Below are positions 1 to 9,900 of a stretch of 64,000 nt of DNA, piece by piece; position 1 is the first letter of the stretch, and each line of letters begins with the position of its first letter. The stretch lies in the NCBI GenBank assembly GCA_020632715.1, contig JACKFA010000010.1:1-64000 (forward strand), read 5' to 3'. The notes under the pieces were generated by a model. The model made no database searches and was not told the DNA's origin. It worked only from the letters and a program-made list of their open reading frames with translations. The stretch comes from Deltaproteobacteria bacterium. GTDB lineage: Bacteria; Myxococcota_A; UBA9042; PHBI01. The position numbers and the translations under genes were made by a program.

Positions 1-226
1 CGAGCAGCGCCCTGTCGGAGCGCGCGTCCCCGAGGAGCACGAGCCCGTCGAGCGGATCGCCGTCGCCGCCGACGAAGGCCACGCACAGCCCGCGCACGCC
101 GAGCCCGGCGAGCGCCTCGCCGAGCCCCTCGGCGAGCGCCTTGCGCCACGCCGCGTCCATCGCGTCGCGCTCGGCGACGCGCGCGAAGCACTCACCCAAG
201 CGCGAGATCCCCCACGAGCCGATCAT
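1..226 (-). CDS. Hypothetical protein, partial (3' end outside window)
   Basis: An open frame reads leftward from ATG at 226 to the window edge without a stop (75 codons visible). The start is preceded by a GAGGGG-like ribosome site about 7 bases upstream. The visible protein begins MIGSWGISRLGECFARVAE and continues as an amphipathic, Ala/Leu-rich sequence with a hydrophobic strand (RGLCVAFVGG) and an acidic turn (GDGDPLDG). I do not recognise the family and assign no function. It lies downstream of the sigma/kinase pair on the same strand but is separated from it by a hairpin, so it probably has its own transcript. Confidence 0.5.
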   Translation of the reverse strand, partial: MIGSWGISRLGECFARVAERDAMDAAWRKALAEGLGEALAGLGVRGLCVAFVGGDGDPLDGLVLLGDARSDRALL

Positions 227-246
227 GGCCGTCCCCTCGTGTCATC

Positions 247-267
247 GGTCACGGTTTCCCTGTGACC
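247..267. promoter_or_regulatory. Dyad GGTCAC-N9-GTGACC (possible operator)
   Basis: Perfect 6-bp arms GGTCAC (247-252) and GTGACC (262-267) flank a 9-bp spacer in the leader of the leftward partial gene, 21 bp upstream of its ATG. The arrangement fits a dimeric repressor site, but no cognate regulator can be named and such short dyads arise by chance in GC-rich DNA. Confidence 0.25.
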
Positions 268-285
268 CGAGAGGCGTAAACGGAC

Positions 286-306
286 CGGGCGATCCACAAT
301 CGCCCG
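286..306 (-). terminator. Hairpin downstream of the kinase gene
   Basis: Perfect 8-bp arms CGGGCGAT (286-293) and ATCGCCCG (299-306) enclose a 5-base loop, 74 bp past the kinase stop codon. There is no strong T tract, so intrinsic termination is plausible but not certain. Confidence 0.45.
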
Positions 307-379
307 TCGCGTCCCCGTCACTTTCTTCGTCGGACGGCGGTCCCGGCGGCCATTCAGGCCGGTCCGGTCCCGGTCGGCG

Positions 380-3178
380 TCAGTCGGTCGCGGCCTCGAC
401 CGGGGCGCAGACCGCCGCCTGCTCCGCCGCCTCGCGGCGCCGCGTCACGAAGCGCGTGCTCGGCCCGCTCCAGGCCTGCCACGTCTGCGCCGCCCGCTCC
501 CGCGCGGCGCACGCGTCCCGCGGCCGCGCCCGCGCGAGGAGCTCGAGCGCCTCGCCGAGCCCGATGGCGTTGCTCACCTCGAGCGAGCCCCCCGCCACGC
601 GCGGCTCGAGCGCCGTGATGACGCGCTCCGCCTCGGCGGCGGCCCCGTCGGCGTCGCCGAGCGCGAGCCGCGCCCGCCCGACGAGCCAGTGGCACTGGAG
701 GGACTCGTCGACGAGGGCGGCGCCCGCGTCGCCGCCGAAGATGGCGAGCCCGTCGCGCGCCGCGGCCAGCGCCCCGTCCCGCTCGCCCGCGAGCGCGAGC
801 TGCTCGGCGAGGGCGCAGTGCGCGAACCACTCGAGGCCGGAGTCGTACGCCTCGCCTGGGGCGGTGCGCCGGATCTCCGCCCACGCGGCGCGCGAGCGCT
901 CGAGCAGCACGCGCGCCCGCGCCCGGTCGCGCCGGCCGACCACCGCGCCGAGCACCGAGATGAGCGCCGCGTGCTCCTGCCGCCCGCGCACGTCGGTCGC
1001 GTCGCGCTGGAGCATCCAGTCGAAGCGGGCGATGGCGCGCTCGAGCTCGCGCTCGGCCTCGTCGAGGTCGTCCGTCGAGGCCGTCCAGGCCCACGAGTCC
1101 CCGACGCCGCCGAGGTACCCGGCGAGGATCCAGCGCTGGAACGCCTCCTCCCGCGTGAAGCGCGCGTCGTCGGGGTGCTCGAGGGCGAGCCGCGCGTAGG
1201 CGTCGCGCGCGACGCGCTCGTCGGCGGCCGCCGCGTCCGCGTCGCCGCTGTGGCCGGCGATCCGCCCGCGCGTGGCGACCGCGATCCCGTACCAGTAGTC
1301 GGCCTCGGGGGAGTCGCTCGCGTCGCGCCAGGCCGCCGCCGCCGCGATGAAGCGCGCCGTCTTCTCCTTCGCCGCCTCGACGGCCCCCTCCATCACCTCG
1401 ATGGAGGCCGCGTTCAGGTAGCCCCGCATGAGCTGCGTCGGGTCCACGCGCCCGGGATCCCGCGCGGCCGCCTCGAGCGCGGCGCTCACGTGCTCGCGCG
1501 CCTGCGCGCGCCTCCCGCCGGACTCCTCGAGGAAGCTCACCCCGAAGAGCCAGGCCACGCGCGCGTCCTCGTTGGCCGGGTCCGCCGGCGCCTCGGCGAG
1601 CTCGCCGTCGAGGATCGCCCGCGCCTTGTCGTAGCTCGCGAGCCCCTCCGACGTGCGCCCGAGGTTCGGCTCGTACTGGCTCCCGAGGATGTCGCCGATG
1701 CGCATGTAGGCGTACGCGCGCTCGCGGGCGAGCGTCGGGTCGCGGAGCGTCTCGTCGTCGAGGCGATCGAGGTACTCGAGCGCCATCGAGACGATGAGCT
1801 CGCGCGCCTTCATCGCCCCGTGCAGGTTCCGCACCTGGCCGTCGAGGTCGAAGAGGAGCGTGTTGGCGAGCTTCCGGACCTCCGTGAAGCGGCGCTCCGC
1901 GGCGCGCGCCTCGGCGTCGGCGCGCCGCGCCTGGAACGACGAGAACACGGTCGCCGCCGTGAGCGACGCCACGAACGCCGTCGCGACCGCGATCTTCCCG
2001 CGGTGGCGCCGCAGGAGCTTGCCCGCGCGGTAGCGGAAGGTCTGGGGGCGCGCCTGCACCGGGAGGCCGGCGAGGTGGCGCTCGATGTCGGCGGCGAGCT
2101 GCTCGACGGAGGCGTAGCGCTCGTCCGGGTCCTTCCGGAGCGCCTTCAGCACGATGTTGTCGAGGTCGCCCGCGAGCGCGCGGCGGCGCTCGGGCGGCGC
2201 GACGACGCTCGGGCGCGGCGGCTCGACCTCGCGGATCCGGCGCAGCGTCTCGGCCGGGTCGGCGGCGGACTCGAACGCGGGCGCGTCCGCGAGGAGCTCG
2301 TAGAGCACGGCGCCGAGGGAGTAGACGTCCGTCGAGGTCGAGACGGGCTCGGCGCGCGTCTGCTCGGGGCTCGCGTACTCGGGCGTGAGGACGGGCATGC
2401 CGGTCAGCGTGCGCGCCTCGAGGCCGCGGGCGAGCGCCGGGTCGAGGAGCTTGCCGATCCCGAAGTCGAGGAGGCGCGCGTTGCCGTCGCGGTCGACGAG
2501 GATGTTGCTCGGCTTCAGGTCGCGGTGCACGACGAGCGCGCGGTGCGCGTGCTGCACGGCCGCGCACACCTGCAGGAAGAGCCGCAGGCGCCGCGCCACG
2601 GAGAGGCCGCGCTCCTGCGCCCAGGCCGTGAGCGGGACCCCGTCGACGTAGTCCATCACGAGGTAGGGGAAGCCCGTCTCCGTCTGGCCGCCGCCCTCGA
2701 GGCGCACGATGCCGGGGTGATCGAGGACGGCGAGGATCTGGCGCTCGTCGCGGAAGCGGGCGACCGCCTGCGCGCCGCCGTGGTGGAGCACCTTGATGGC
2801 GACGACGCCGGGGAACTCGGGGTCCTCGCGCTCGGCGAGGTAGACCGTGCCCATCCCGCCCTCGCCGATGCGCCGGAGGATCCGGTAGTCGTCGAGGGTC
2901 CGCCCGACGAGGACGCCCGTCGCCTCCACGGCGAGGCCGCGCGCCTCCGCGGAGACCACGTCGTGGAGCGTGGCGCCCACGCGATCGGCGCTGCCGAGGA
3001 GGGCGAGGACCTCGGCGGCGAGCGCGTCGTCGCCCTCGGCCCCGGCCGCGACGACCTGCGCCCGCTCGCGCGTGGGCGCGGCGATGGCGGCGGTGAAGAG
3101 CTCCTCGATGCGGGCCCAGCGCTCGGCGGTCATGGCCGCCGGCGAGCCCGCCGAGGACCCGCCGGCGCCGTCGCTCAC
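380..3178 (-). CDS. Membrane Ser/Thr protein kinase with C-terminal helical-repeat domain
   Basis: Hanks-type kinase of about 932 aa. The catalytic domain starts near residue 98: glycine loop GEGGMG, ATP-binding Lys in VVAIKV (about 129), catalytic HRDLKPSN (Asp about 220), DFG motif (about 238) and activation segment ending in TPEYASPEQ. A single membrane helix (about 395-415) follows, then roughly 500 residues of alpha-helical, TPR-like sequence that would lie outside the cytoplasm. I place the start at GTG 3178, which overlaps the sigma-factor stop as GTGA. An upstream ATG (3208) and a downstream ATG (3133, giving MTAERWARIEELF, a typical family N-terminus) are alternatives. Pairing with an ECF sigma gene suggests the kinase relays a surface signal to, or is regulated with, that sigma factor. 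Confidence 0.9.
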   Translation of the reverse strand: MSDGAGGSSAGSPAAMTAERWARIEELFTAAIAAPTRERAQVVAAGAEGDDALAAEVLALLGSADRVGATLHDVVSAEARGLAVEATGVLVGRTLDDYRILRRIGEGGMGTVYLAEREDPEFPGVVAIKVLHHGGAQAVARFRDERQILAVLDHPGIVRLEGGGQTETGFPYLVMDYVDGVPLTAWAQERGLSVARRLRLFLQVCAAVQHAHRALVVHRDLKPSNILVDRDGNARLLDFGIGKLLDPALARGLEARTLTGMPVLTPEYASPEQTRAEPVSTSTDVYSLGAVLYELLADAPAFESAADPAETLRRIREVEPPRPSVVAPPERRRALAGDLDNIVLKALRKDPDERYASVEQLAADIERHLAGLPVQARPQTFRYRAGKLLRRHRGKIAVATAFVASLTAATVFSSFQARRADAEARAAERRFTEVRKLANTLLFDLDGQVRNLHGAMKARELIVSMALEYLDRLDDETLRDPTLARERAYAYMRIGDILGSQYEPNLGRTSEGLASYDKARAILDGELAEAPADPANEDARVAWLFGVSFLEESGGRRAQAREHVSAALEAAARDPGRVDPTQLMRGYLNAASIEVMEGAVEAAKEKTARFIAAAAAWRDASDSPEADYWYGIAVATRGRIAGHSGDADAAAADERVARDAYARLALEHPDDARFTREEAFQRWILAGYLGGVGDSWAWTASTDDLDEAERELERAIARFDWMLQRDATDVRGRQEHAALISVLGAVVGRRDRARARVLLERSRAAWAEIRRTAPGEAYDSGLEWFAHCALAEQLALAGERDGALAAARDGLAIFGGDAGAALVDESLQCHWLVGRARLALGDADGAAAEAERVITALEPRVAGGSLEVSNAIGLGEALELLARARPRDACAARERAAQTWQAWSGPSTRFVTRRREAAEQAAVCAPVEAATD

Positions 3179-3741
3179 GGCGTCGCGCTCAGCTGTCGGT
3201 AGAGCCACGCCTCGGCGAGGCGCAGCTCGCGCGCCACGGTGTTGACGTGCACGCCGAGGACGATGGCGATCTCGGCCTGCTTGAGCCCGCCGAAGTAGTG
3301 GAGCTCGACGACGCGCGCCTTGCGCTCGTCGAAGCCCGAGAGCGCCTCGATGGCGGCGTCGAGGGCGACGAGGGTGTCCGGGCGCTCCCCCGCGGCGACG
3401 ACCTCGTCGTGGAGGGTGACGGGGCGCTCGCCGCCGCCGCGCTTCGAGGCGTCGCGGCGGCGCGCCCGGTCGACGAGGAGCTGGCGCATGGTGCGCGCGG
3501 CGATGGCGAAGAAGTGGGCGCGGTTGGCGTCGTCGGGCGGGGCGCCGCGCGAGAGGCGGAGGTAGGCCTCGCTGACGAGGTCCGTCGGGCGCCAGGTGTG
3601 GCCCGCGCGCTCGTTCACGAGGCGCGCGGCGGCGAGGCGGTGGAGCTCGTCGTAGACGAGCGGGATGAGATCGTCGAGCGCGCGCCGATCCCCCGAGCGC
3701 CAGTCGCGCAGGAGCGCCGTGACGGACTTCACTTCGGCCAT
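3175..3741 (-). CDS. ECF-type RNA polymerase sigma factor
   Basis: 188 aa sigma factor of the ECF group often paired with Ser/Thr kinases. Region 2 is recognisable (ALDDLIPLVYDELHRLAAARL, then DLVSEAYLRL and HFFAIAARTMRQLLVDRARRR). Region 4 has a helix-turn-helix (VVELHYFGGLKQAEIAIVLG then VNTVARELRLAEAWL). It begins at ATG 3741 after a 94-bp gap and ends overlapping the kinase start by the GTGA arrangement, so the two are co-translated. No anti-sigma gene is nearby. In this type of locus the kinase is the usual candidate for controlling sigma activity, which is inference here. Confidence 0.92.
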   Translation of the reverse strand: MAEVKSVTALLRDWRSGDRRALDDLIPLVYDELHRLAAARLVNERAGHTWRPTDLVSEAYLRLSRGAPPDDANRAHFFAIAARTMRQLLVDRARRRDASKRGGGERPVTLHDEVVAAGERPDTLVALDAAIEALSGFDERKARVVELHYFGGLKQAEIAIVLGVHVNTVARELRLAEAWLYRQLSATP

Positions 3742-3787
3742 GCGGCGAGCCTACACCAGAGCTTCGTCCGGGCGCGACAATCCCCGG

Positions 3788-3805
3788 CCCCCCGGTTCCG
3801 GGGGG
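3788..3805 (-). terminator. GC hairpin between lipoprotein and sigma genes
   Basis: CCCCCCGG (3788-3795) and CCGGGGGG (3798-3805) form a perfect palindromic stem with a 2-4 base loop, 31 bp past the stop of the leftward lipoprotein gene. It probably ends that transcript before the sigma gene begins at 3741. No clear T tract follows. Confidence 0.45.
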
Positions 3806-3835
3806 GAGGCGACGACGCCGTCCCCGCCTGCGTCG

Positions 3836-6826
3836 TCAGTCGCCGATCGCCGCGGCGAGCGGGCGCATCTGCACGATGAACCCGTCCTGCGCCGTGAACT
3901 CGAGCGCCTGGAACGACGCGTTCATCCCCGCGCGGGTGAGCTCGACCCACCACAGGCTCCCGCCGTCGGCGTCGCGGCGCAGGCGGTGGAGCGCCATCTG
4001 GCCGTGCCACGGGAAGCTCGCGATCTCGTCGTCGAAGAGCCCGACCCAGGCGGTCTCGGGGTCGACCGCCCCGGCGCTCGCGCCGCCGACATACCAGCGC
4101 GCGGCGTCGCGCGCGTCGAAGCCGAGGACCGCGGCCGGCGCCGAGCGCGTGAGCTCCTCCGTCTCGACGACGGCGCCCGTCGCCGGGTCGCGCCACTCGG
4201 CCACGAGCGCCTGCCCGACGCCGCTCGCGTTCGGCCGGAGGCCGAGCACCATCGGGCGCGGCGAGCCCGCGTCGAGGCCGACGGGAAAGAGGTCGCCGCG
4301 ATCGACCTCCCAGGCGCGCTCGCCGCCAACGACGTAGACGAGGCGTGTGTCCGCGAGGGCGAGCACCGCGCCCGCCGCGGCGTCGACGGTGACGCTCCCG
4401 ACCGCGCCGCCGACGAGCTCGTCCTCGAAGAGGTGGAGCGCCGCGTCGTCACCGTCGACCACCAGGAACCCCCGGCGCACGTACCCGTCGGCGACGATGG
4501 ACAGATCGGAGGTCACCGCCATCGCGGTGAGCCCGCCGGGCTCCGACGACGGCGGCCCGAGCGACACGATCTGCGCGAAGGGGAAGAGCTCCCGCGGCGC
4601 CGCGAGCGCTCCGTCGGGCCCCGCCATCGCCGCGACGAGCGTCGTGGCCTGCGGATCGCCCACCGCGACGCCGCCGACCGTCGCGCCGCGGTGTACCGCG
4701 AGCAGCAGATCGGGGGCGCCGCCCGCGCCGAGGCGGAGCCCGCGCACCTCGACGGGGACGTCGAGCGCCGTGACCGCGAGCGGCCCGGCGAGCGGCCCCT
4801 GCGCGAGGTAGGTGCGCGACGACGCCGCCGCGTCCGCCGCGTAGGCGACGCCGTCGTACGAGAAGCTCGGCGCGTCCGAGGTCACGACGGCCGCGACGTC
4901 CTCCCCGTCGCTCGCGAGCGCGACGACCGTCTGCGACAGCGCCTGCGCCGCGAGGGGCGTCACGCGGCTCGCCACCGAGAGGTCGAAGCGCGCCTGCAGC
5001 GACGTGAGCGAGGGCGTGACGAGCACGCTCGCGATGAGGTCGTCGCCGTCGCGCCGCGGGTCGAGGGCGCCGTCGAACCCGATGGGGGTCGAGCGCGCGT
5101 CCGCGACCGCGCGGAGGCGCAGGTAGCGGCCGACCGGCAGCTCGAGCGCGCAGGTGGCGGCGCAGTCGACGAGGCCGTCGTCGCTCACGACGCGCCCGCC
5201 GCCGTTGCCGGCGACGGTGAGGGTCACGGAGACGGTGTCGCGCTCGCGCTCGAGGTCGAAGAAGGCGTCGAGGTCCGCGGTCATGACGCCCCCGCCCTCG
5301 CCCGTGAAGGCCGCGCGCCCGGCGGCGATGGCGAGGTCGGGATAGGTCCAGGGGTCGAGCGTGCTCGTGTTCACGAACTCGCCGGGGACGGCGATCCAGC
5401 TGTCGAGGCGGTCGCCCGCGCCGACGCGCGTGAGCAGGAGGCCCGTGAAGTGGCCGCTCGCCTGCAGCGCGTGCAGCACGTAGGGCACGCCGTCGTCGTC
5501 GAGGGCGACGCGCGTGCGGCCGACGCGGCCGAGCTCCACCTCGTGCCAGGTCGCGCCGTCCCAGCGGGCGTAGACGCCGCGCCCGCCGGCGTTGTAGCCG
5601 CCGCTGGTCACGATCGCCCAGGGGTAGGCGACGTGCACGTCCCCGTCGGCGCCGACGGCCATGGAGGCGCCGAGGCCGTTGTCGATCATGGGGCGCGGGA
5701 GCGGGACGAGGTCGAACGCGTTGTCGTCGCCCTCGACGAAGAGGCCGCGCCCGGAGAGGCCGTAGAGGCGGCCGGCGGCGTCGAAGGTCGTGAGCGTCGG
5801 GCGGACGTCGGGCGCGTCGCCGACGACGGTCGGCGCGGGCTCCTCGGTGAGGACCTCGCCGTCGCGGCGGTAGATGACGTCGTCCACGACGACCCGGCCG
5901 GCGTCGCCGCGGGCCCAGACCGCGAGCTGCACCTGACCCGAGCCGGGGAGGGCCGGGATCGCGACGAAGGGCTCGACGTCCTCGGCCTGCCCGATGGGGC
6001 GGATCCGGTAGGTCACGTAGCCGGGGCCGGTGTTCCCGGGGTCGTCGACCGAGTGGAGCGAGTGGAGCGTCATCGTCGTCGGGTCGAGCGCGAGCGCCTG
6101 CCCGTCCGAGTACTCCGTCGGCCAGCGGCGCGCGTCGCAGCCGCCGCCGCGCCACGACGCGGCGCCTGGCGTGCAGGGGCGGAGGGCGGTCCCGAAGGCG
6201 CTGAGGTTGTTGTCGGCGACCGTCGCGATCGAGTGCACGCCGCCCTCGGGGTCGACCGCGACGTGGGCCCAGCCGACGAAGTAGGTCGCGTCGCAGACGG
6301 CCCGCACGTCGCCGGACATGTCGACGAGGCCGGGCCAGCCGAACACGCGCGCGCCGGCGTGATCCTCGCACCGCGGCGCCCAGGTGAAGGTCCGCCCGGA
6401 CTCGAGGGTCATCGAGGTCTTCGCGCGGAACGCCTTGATCGCCGTCTCGTAGAGCGGCTGGGCGAAGACCGAGAGGTCGAAGAAGACGACCTGGCCGATG
6501 GCGCCGTCGGCCACGGCGTAGCGCGACGCCTGCTGGAGGATGGGCGAGACCTGCTGCCCGGGCGGCAGGTTCCAGACCGTCAGGAAGCGGTCGCCCTCCG
6601 GGGCGACGGCGGACACGAGGTCGAGCGTGTCCCAGGCGGCGTCCTCGGCGCGCTGGAAGGCGAAGAGGTTGCCGGTCTCGGCGTTGTACCAGTAGCCCTC
6701 GAGGTCCGCGCTCGTGAGGTCGGACGGGGCGATGGACGCGCCCGCGCCGCCGCCGTCGCCGCAGGCCGCGAGCGCGCCGAGCGCGATGGCCGCGGCGCTC
6801 GCGCGCCACCCTGCTCCTGTCACCAT
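3836..6826 (-). CDS. Large lipoprotein with InlB-B-like repeat segment
   Basis: 996 aa, read from ATG 6826, which has a good ribosome site (GAGGAGAGG). The N-terminus is a lipoprotein signal with lipobox LAAC (Cys22) and a Gly-rich tether. The first half has repeated beta-rich segments of the kind seen in beta-propeller proteins. Near the middle is a short module (VAGNGGGRVVSDDGLVDCA then TCALELPVGRYLRLRA) resembling the divergent InlB-B repeats common in deltaproteobacterial lipoproteins. The second half returns to short beta-strand repeats. No enzyme motif was seen. It is probably exposed at the outer membrane. Longer in-frame starts reach 7024 but would overlap the neighbour and lack a signal peptide. 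Confidence 0.8.
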   Translation of the reverse strand: MVTGAGWRASAAAIALGALAACGDGGGAGASIAPSDLTSADLEGYWYNAETGNLFAFQRAEDAAWDTLDLVSAVAPEGDRFLTVWNLPPGQQVSPILQQASRYAVADGAIGQVVFFDLSVFAQPLYETAIKAFRAKTSMTLESGRTFTWAPRCEDHAGARVFGWPGLVDMSGDVRAVCDATYFVGWAHVAVDPEGGVHSIATVADNNLSAFGTALRPCTPGAASWRGGGCDARRWPTEYSDGQALALDPTTMTLHSLHSVDDPGNTGPGYVTYRIRPIGQAEDVEPFVAIPALPGSGQVQLAVWARGDAGRVVVDDVIYRRDGEVLTEEPAPTVVGDAPDVRPTLTTFDAAGRLYGLSGRGLFVEGDDNAFDLVPLPRPMIDNGLGASMAVGADGDVHVAYPWAIVTSGGYNAGGRGVYARWDGATWHEVELGRVGRTRVALDDDGVPYVLHALQASGHFTGLLLTRVGAGDRLDSWIAVPGEFVNTSTLDPWTYPDLAIAAGRAAFTGEGGGVMTADLDAFFDLERERDTVSVTLTVAGNGGGRVVSDDGLVDCAATCALELPVGRYLRLRAVADARSTPIGFDGALDPRRDGDDLIASVLVTPSLTSLQARFDLSVASRVTPLAAQALSQTVVALASDGEDVAAVVTSDAPSFSYDGVAYAADAAASSRTYLAQGPLAGPLAVTALDVPVEVRGLRLGAGGAPDLLLAVHRGATVGGVAVGDPQATTLVAAMAGPDGALAAPRELFPFAQIVSLGPPSSEPGGLTAMAVTSDLSIVADGYVRRGFLVVDGDDAALHLFEDELVGGAVGSVTVDAAAGAVLALADTRLVYVVGGERAWEVDRGDLFPVGLDAGSPRPMVLGLRPNASGVGQALVAEWRDPATGAVVETEELTRSAPAAVLGFDARDAARWYVGGASAGAVDPETAWVGLFDDEIASFPWHGQMALHRLRRDADGGSLWWVELTRAGMNASFQALEFTAQDGFIVQMRPLAAAIGD

Positions 6827-6910
6827 GGCGCCTCTCCTCGGTCCGGGGCGTCGGCCCAGAATGCCAGGAGAGACGCGGCGCGCGCCAACGATCCAAGGGC
6901 GCCAGGCGAT

Positions 6911-6926
6911 TGAGCAGGAGTGCTCA
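6911..6926 (-). terminator. Small hairpin at the MYXO-CTERM gene stop
   Basis: TGAGCA (6911-6916) and TGCTCA (6921-6926) pair around GGAG; the stem includes the stop codon of the leftward gene (6924-6926). It is short and has no T tract, so a terminator role is uncertain. Confidence 0.25.
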
Positions 6927-9900
6927 GGCCGCCCGACGGCGCCGCCGCGCGAGCGCGAGGAGGCCCAACGCGATCGCGAGCAGCGCGAGGCCGCCGCCGC
7001 CCGCGTCCCCGCCCGCGCAGCCACCGCCGCCCGTCGCGCTCACGCCCGACGTCGCGTCGCAGAGGTCGCCGAGCCCGTCGCCGTCGGCGTCGCCCTGGGC
7101 CGCGTTCGCGACCTCGGGGCAGTTGTCGTCGCGGTCGATGACGCCGTCGCCGTCGTGGTCGAGGCTCTCGGGGTCCACGCCGACGACGCAGTCCACGACG
7201 CTCTCGTTGCCCGACGGATCCGTCGCCCGCAGCGTATAGGTCACGCGCACCGTCCCGCCCGAGAGCGCCGGCGCGTCGCCCACCACGACGACCCCGCCCG
7301 CCACGCTCACCTCGCACCGCTCGGCCACGGCGGCCGGCGCCCCGGCGATGACCCGCTCGCAGGCGGCGTCCTCGACGCTCAGCGTCACACCGCACGCGTC
7401 CGTCGCGGTCGGCGTGATGGTCGTCGGCAGCTGGAGGTCGCTCGCGTCGTCGCCGCCGCAGCTCACGGCCGGCGCGGTCACGTCCTCCACGGTGAGGCGC
7501 GTCGTGCAGGAGGCCGTTGCGCCGTCGCCGTCGCGGGTCGCCGCGAACGAGACGAGCGTGTCGCCGACGGGGAAGCCGCCGCTCTCGCTCGTGAGCGTGG
7601 TCTCGCCGCGGCACTCGTCGACGAGCGTCGCCTCGAGCGCCTCGGGCCAGCCGCACGCGTCCTCGGGGGCCGCGACGGTGAGGTCCGCGTCGCAGCTGAT
7701 GTCGAACCCGTCGAGCCCGGTCACGACGACGCGCGTCGTGCAGGTCGCGACGTTCCCGGCGGCGTCCACGGCCGCGAGCGTCACGCTCGTCTCGCCCGGG
7801 AGGTACACGGCGTCGGCCGCGGGGCCGATGATCGTGACGTCGTCGCCGTCGCAGCCGTCGGTGGCGGTCGGCGTGAGCGTCACCTGCGCGCCGCAGATCC
7901 CCGCCTGCCCGGCGACCGTCGTCGCCTCGGGGCACGCGATGGTCGGCGGCTGGGTGTCGACCACGTCCACGCCGGTCGTGCAGGTCGCGTTGTTGTCGGC
8001 GCCGTCGGTCGCCGTGAAGACGACCTCGGTGAAGCCCGCGTCGAACGTCGCCGGCGCGTCGCTCGTGACGGCGGGCGACCCGCAGGCGTCCGACGCGCTC
8101 GGCGCGCCCAGCGCCACCTCGACGCCGCCCGCGACGCACTCGGCCGTCACGACCGCCGGGCAGACGATCGCCGGCGGCGTCGTGTCCTCGCCGCAGTCGA
8201 CGCAGCCGGGGATCATCGGGAAGTCGCAGATCCCCGTCGCCGGGTTGCAGGTGCCGGCGAGCTCGCAGGCGCCGGGCGAGCCGCACGAGACGGGCGCGCT
8301 CCCGACGCACGCCCCCTCCGCGCACGCCGACGCCGTCGTGCAGAGGTCGCCGTCGTCGCAGGCCGTCCCGTCCTCGACCGGCGAGGACACGCAGCCGAGC
8401 TCGAAGTCGCAGGCGTCCTCGGTGCAGGGGTTGCCGTCGTTGCAGCTCCGGAAGGTCGTCGCCTCGCAGCGCCCGGCGGCGCAGGCGGCCGCGAGCGCGC
8501 AGGCGCCCGGCGCCTCGCAGAGCGTGCCGTCGACCCGCGGCGTGCACGCGCCCGCCACGAGCTCGCCGCCGACGCAGGTCCGCGTGCCGGTGCCGCCGCA
8601 CTGCGCGTCGCCGCAGGCGAAGGTCTCGGGCGTGAAGCCGTCGTCCGGGAAGCCGTCGCAGTCGTCGTCGACACCGTCGCAGTCGGTGTCGTCGCCGGTC
8701 GCCTCCCCCGGCGTGCAGTCCTCGCCGACCTCGCCGCCGACGCACACCGTGACGCCCTCGGCCGCGCACACGCCGAGCCCGCAGGTCACGCCCTGCCCGA
8801 CGAATCCGTCGTCCGCGACGCCGTCGCAGTCCTGGTCGACGCCGTCGCAGTCGGTGTCGTCGCCGGTCGGCTCGCCGATCTCGCAGGTCGAGAGCACCTC
8901 GCCGTCCACGCACGACGTCACGCCCGCGCCCGCGCAGACGCCGAGGCCGCAGCTGTCGGCGACGCTCTGGTAGCCCTCGTCGGTCTGCCCGTCGCAGTCG
9001 TCGTCCACGCCGTCGCAGTCGTCGTCGGGGGCGTCGGTCGCGAGCAGCTCGAAGCGGCAGGTGCCGTCGAGCTCGCACGTGTCGACCGTGCAGGGGTCCT
9101 CGTCGTCGCAGGTGCAGCGCGCGCCGACCGTGAACGCGGCGGACCCGCCGGAGCCGGCCGTGACGTTGTCGTCGACGACCCAGGTCCAGTGCGTCTGCCC
9201 CTCGGGGGGCGTGACCCCGATGGCGTAGGTGGCCGGCGCCACGTCCTCGAAGAGGGCGGCGCCGTTGACGTCGCTGGTCGCGTTGTGGTCGACGCCCGCG
9301 GTCGCCGGGTCGTCGAGGGTGAGGTCCCAGCCCTGGAGGCCGGGCTCCCCCGGGTCGGCGATCCCGTCCTCGTCGAGGTCGTACCAGACGAAGCTCTGGA
9401 CGCTGCCGCCGCAGAGCGGGATCTGCCCGAACGGCTCGTTCACGCAGGACACGGCGTCGAAGCTCGCCTCGTTCGACACGACGACGGCCCCGGACGGGAT
9501 GGCCTGCCCGCCGAACGTGGCCTGGGCGACGTTGGTCACGACGCCGTCGGCGACGCCGTCGTCGACGCGGAGGCGGATCTGGACGACCCGCGACGAGCCC
9601 GCCGGCATGTCGCCGAGCTCGACGGTCAGGACCCCGTCGACGACCTCGCCCGCGTCGTCGTCCGCGGCGACCGTGTAGGAGCGCAGCACGTCCCCCTGGA
9701 AGACGAGGATCTCGCCGTCCGCGGGGGAGAGCTCCGCCGGGAGCGGGTCGACGAGCGTCACCCCGAGGGCGTCGTCGGGGGAGTCGACGGCGGTCTCGAC
9801 GTCGAGCTGGTAGACGACGACCGAGCTCGGGCCGATGGGCCCCTCGCCCGCCTCGGAGGCCACCGACTTCACGACCGTGACGCTCGGGGCGCGCACGTCG

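Noticed and set aside
354..2567. Long open frames opposite or out of phase with the kinase
   Set aside because: Arg/Ala/Pro-rich composition without motifs; they arise from lack of stop codons in GC-rich DNA. The same applies to many long shadow frames elsewhere, such as 31504-37029 and 6714-11633.
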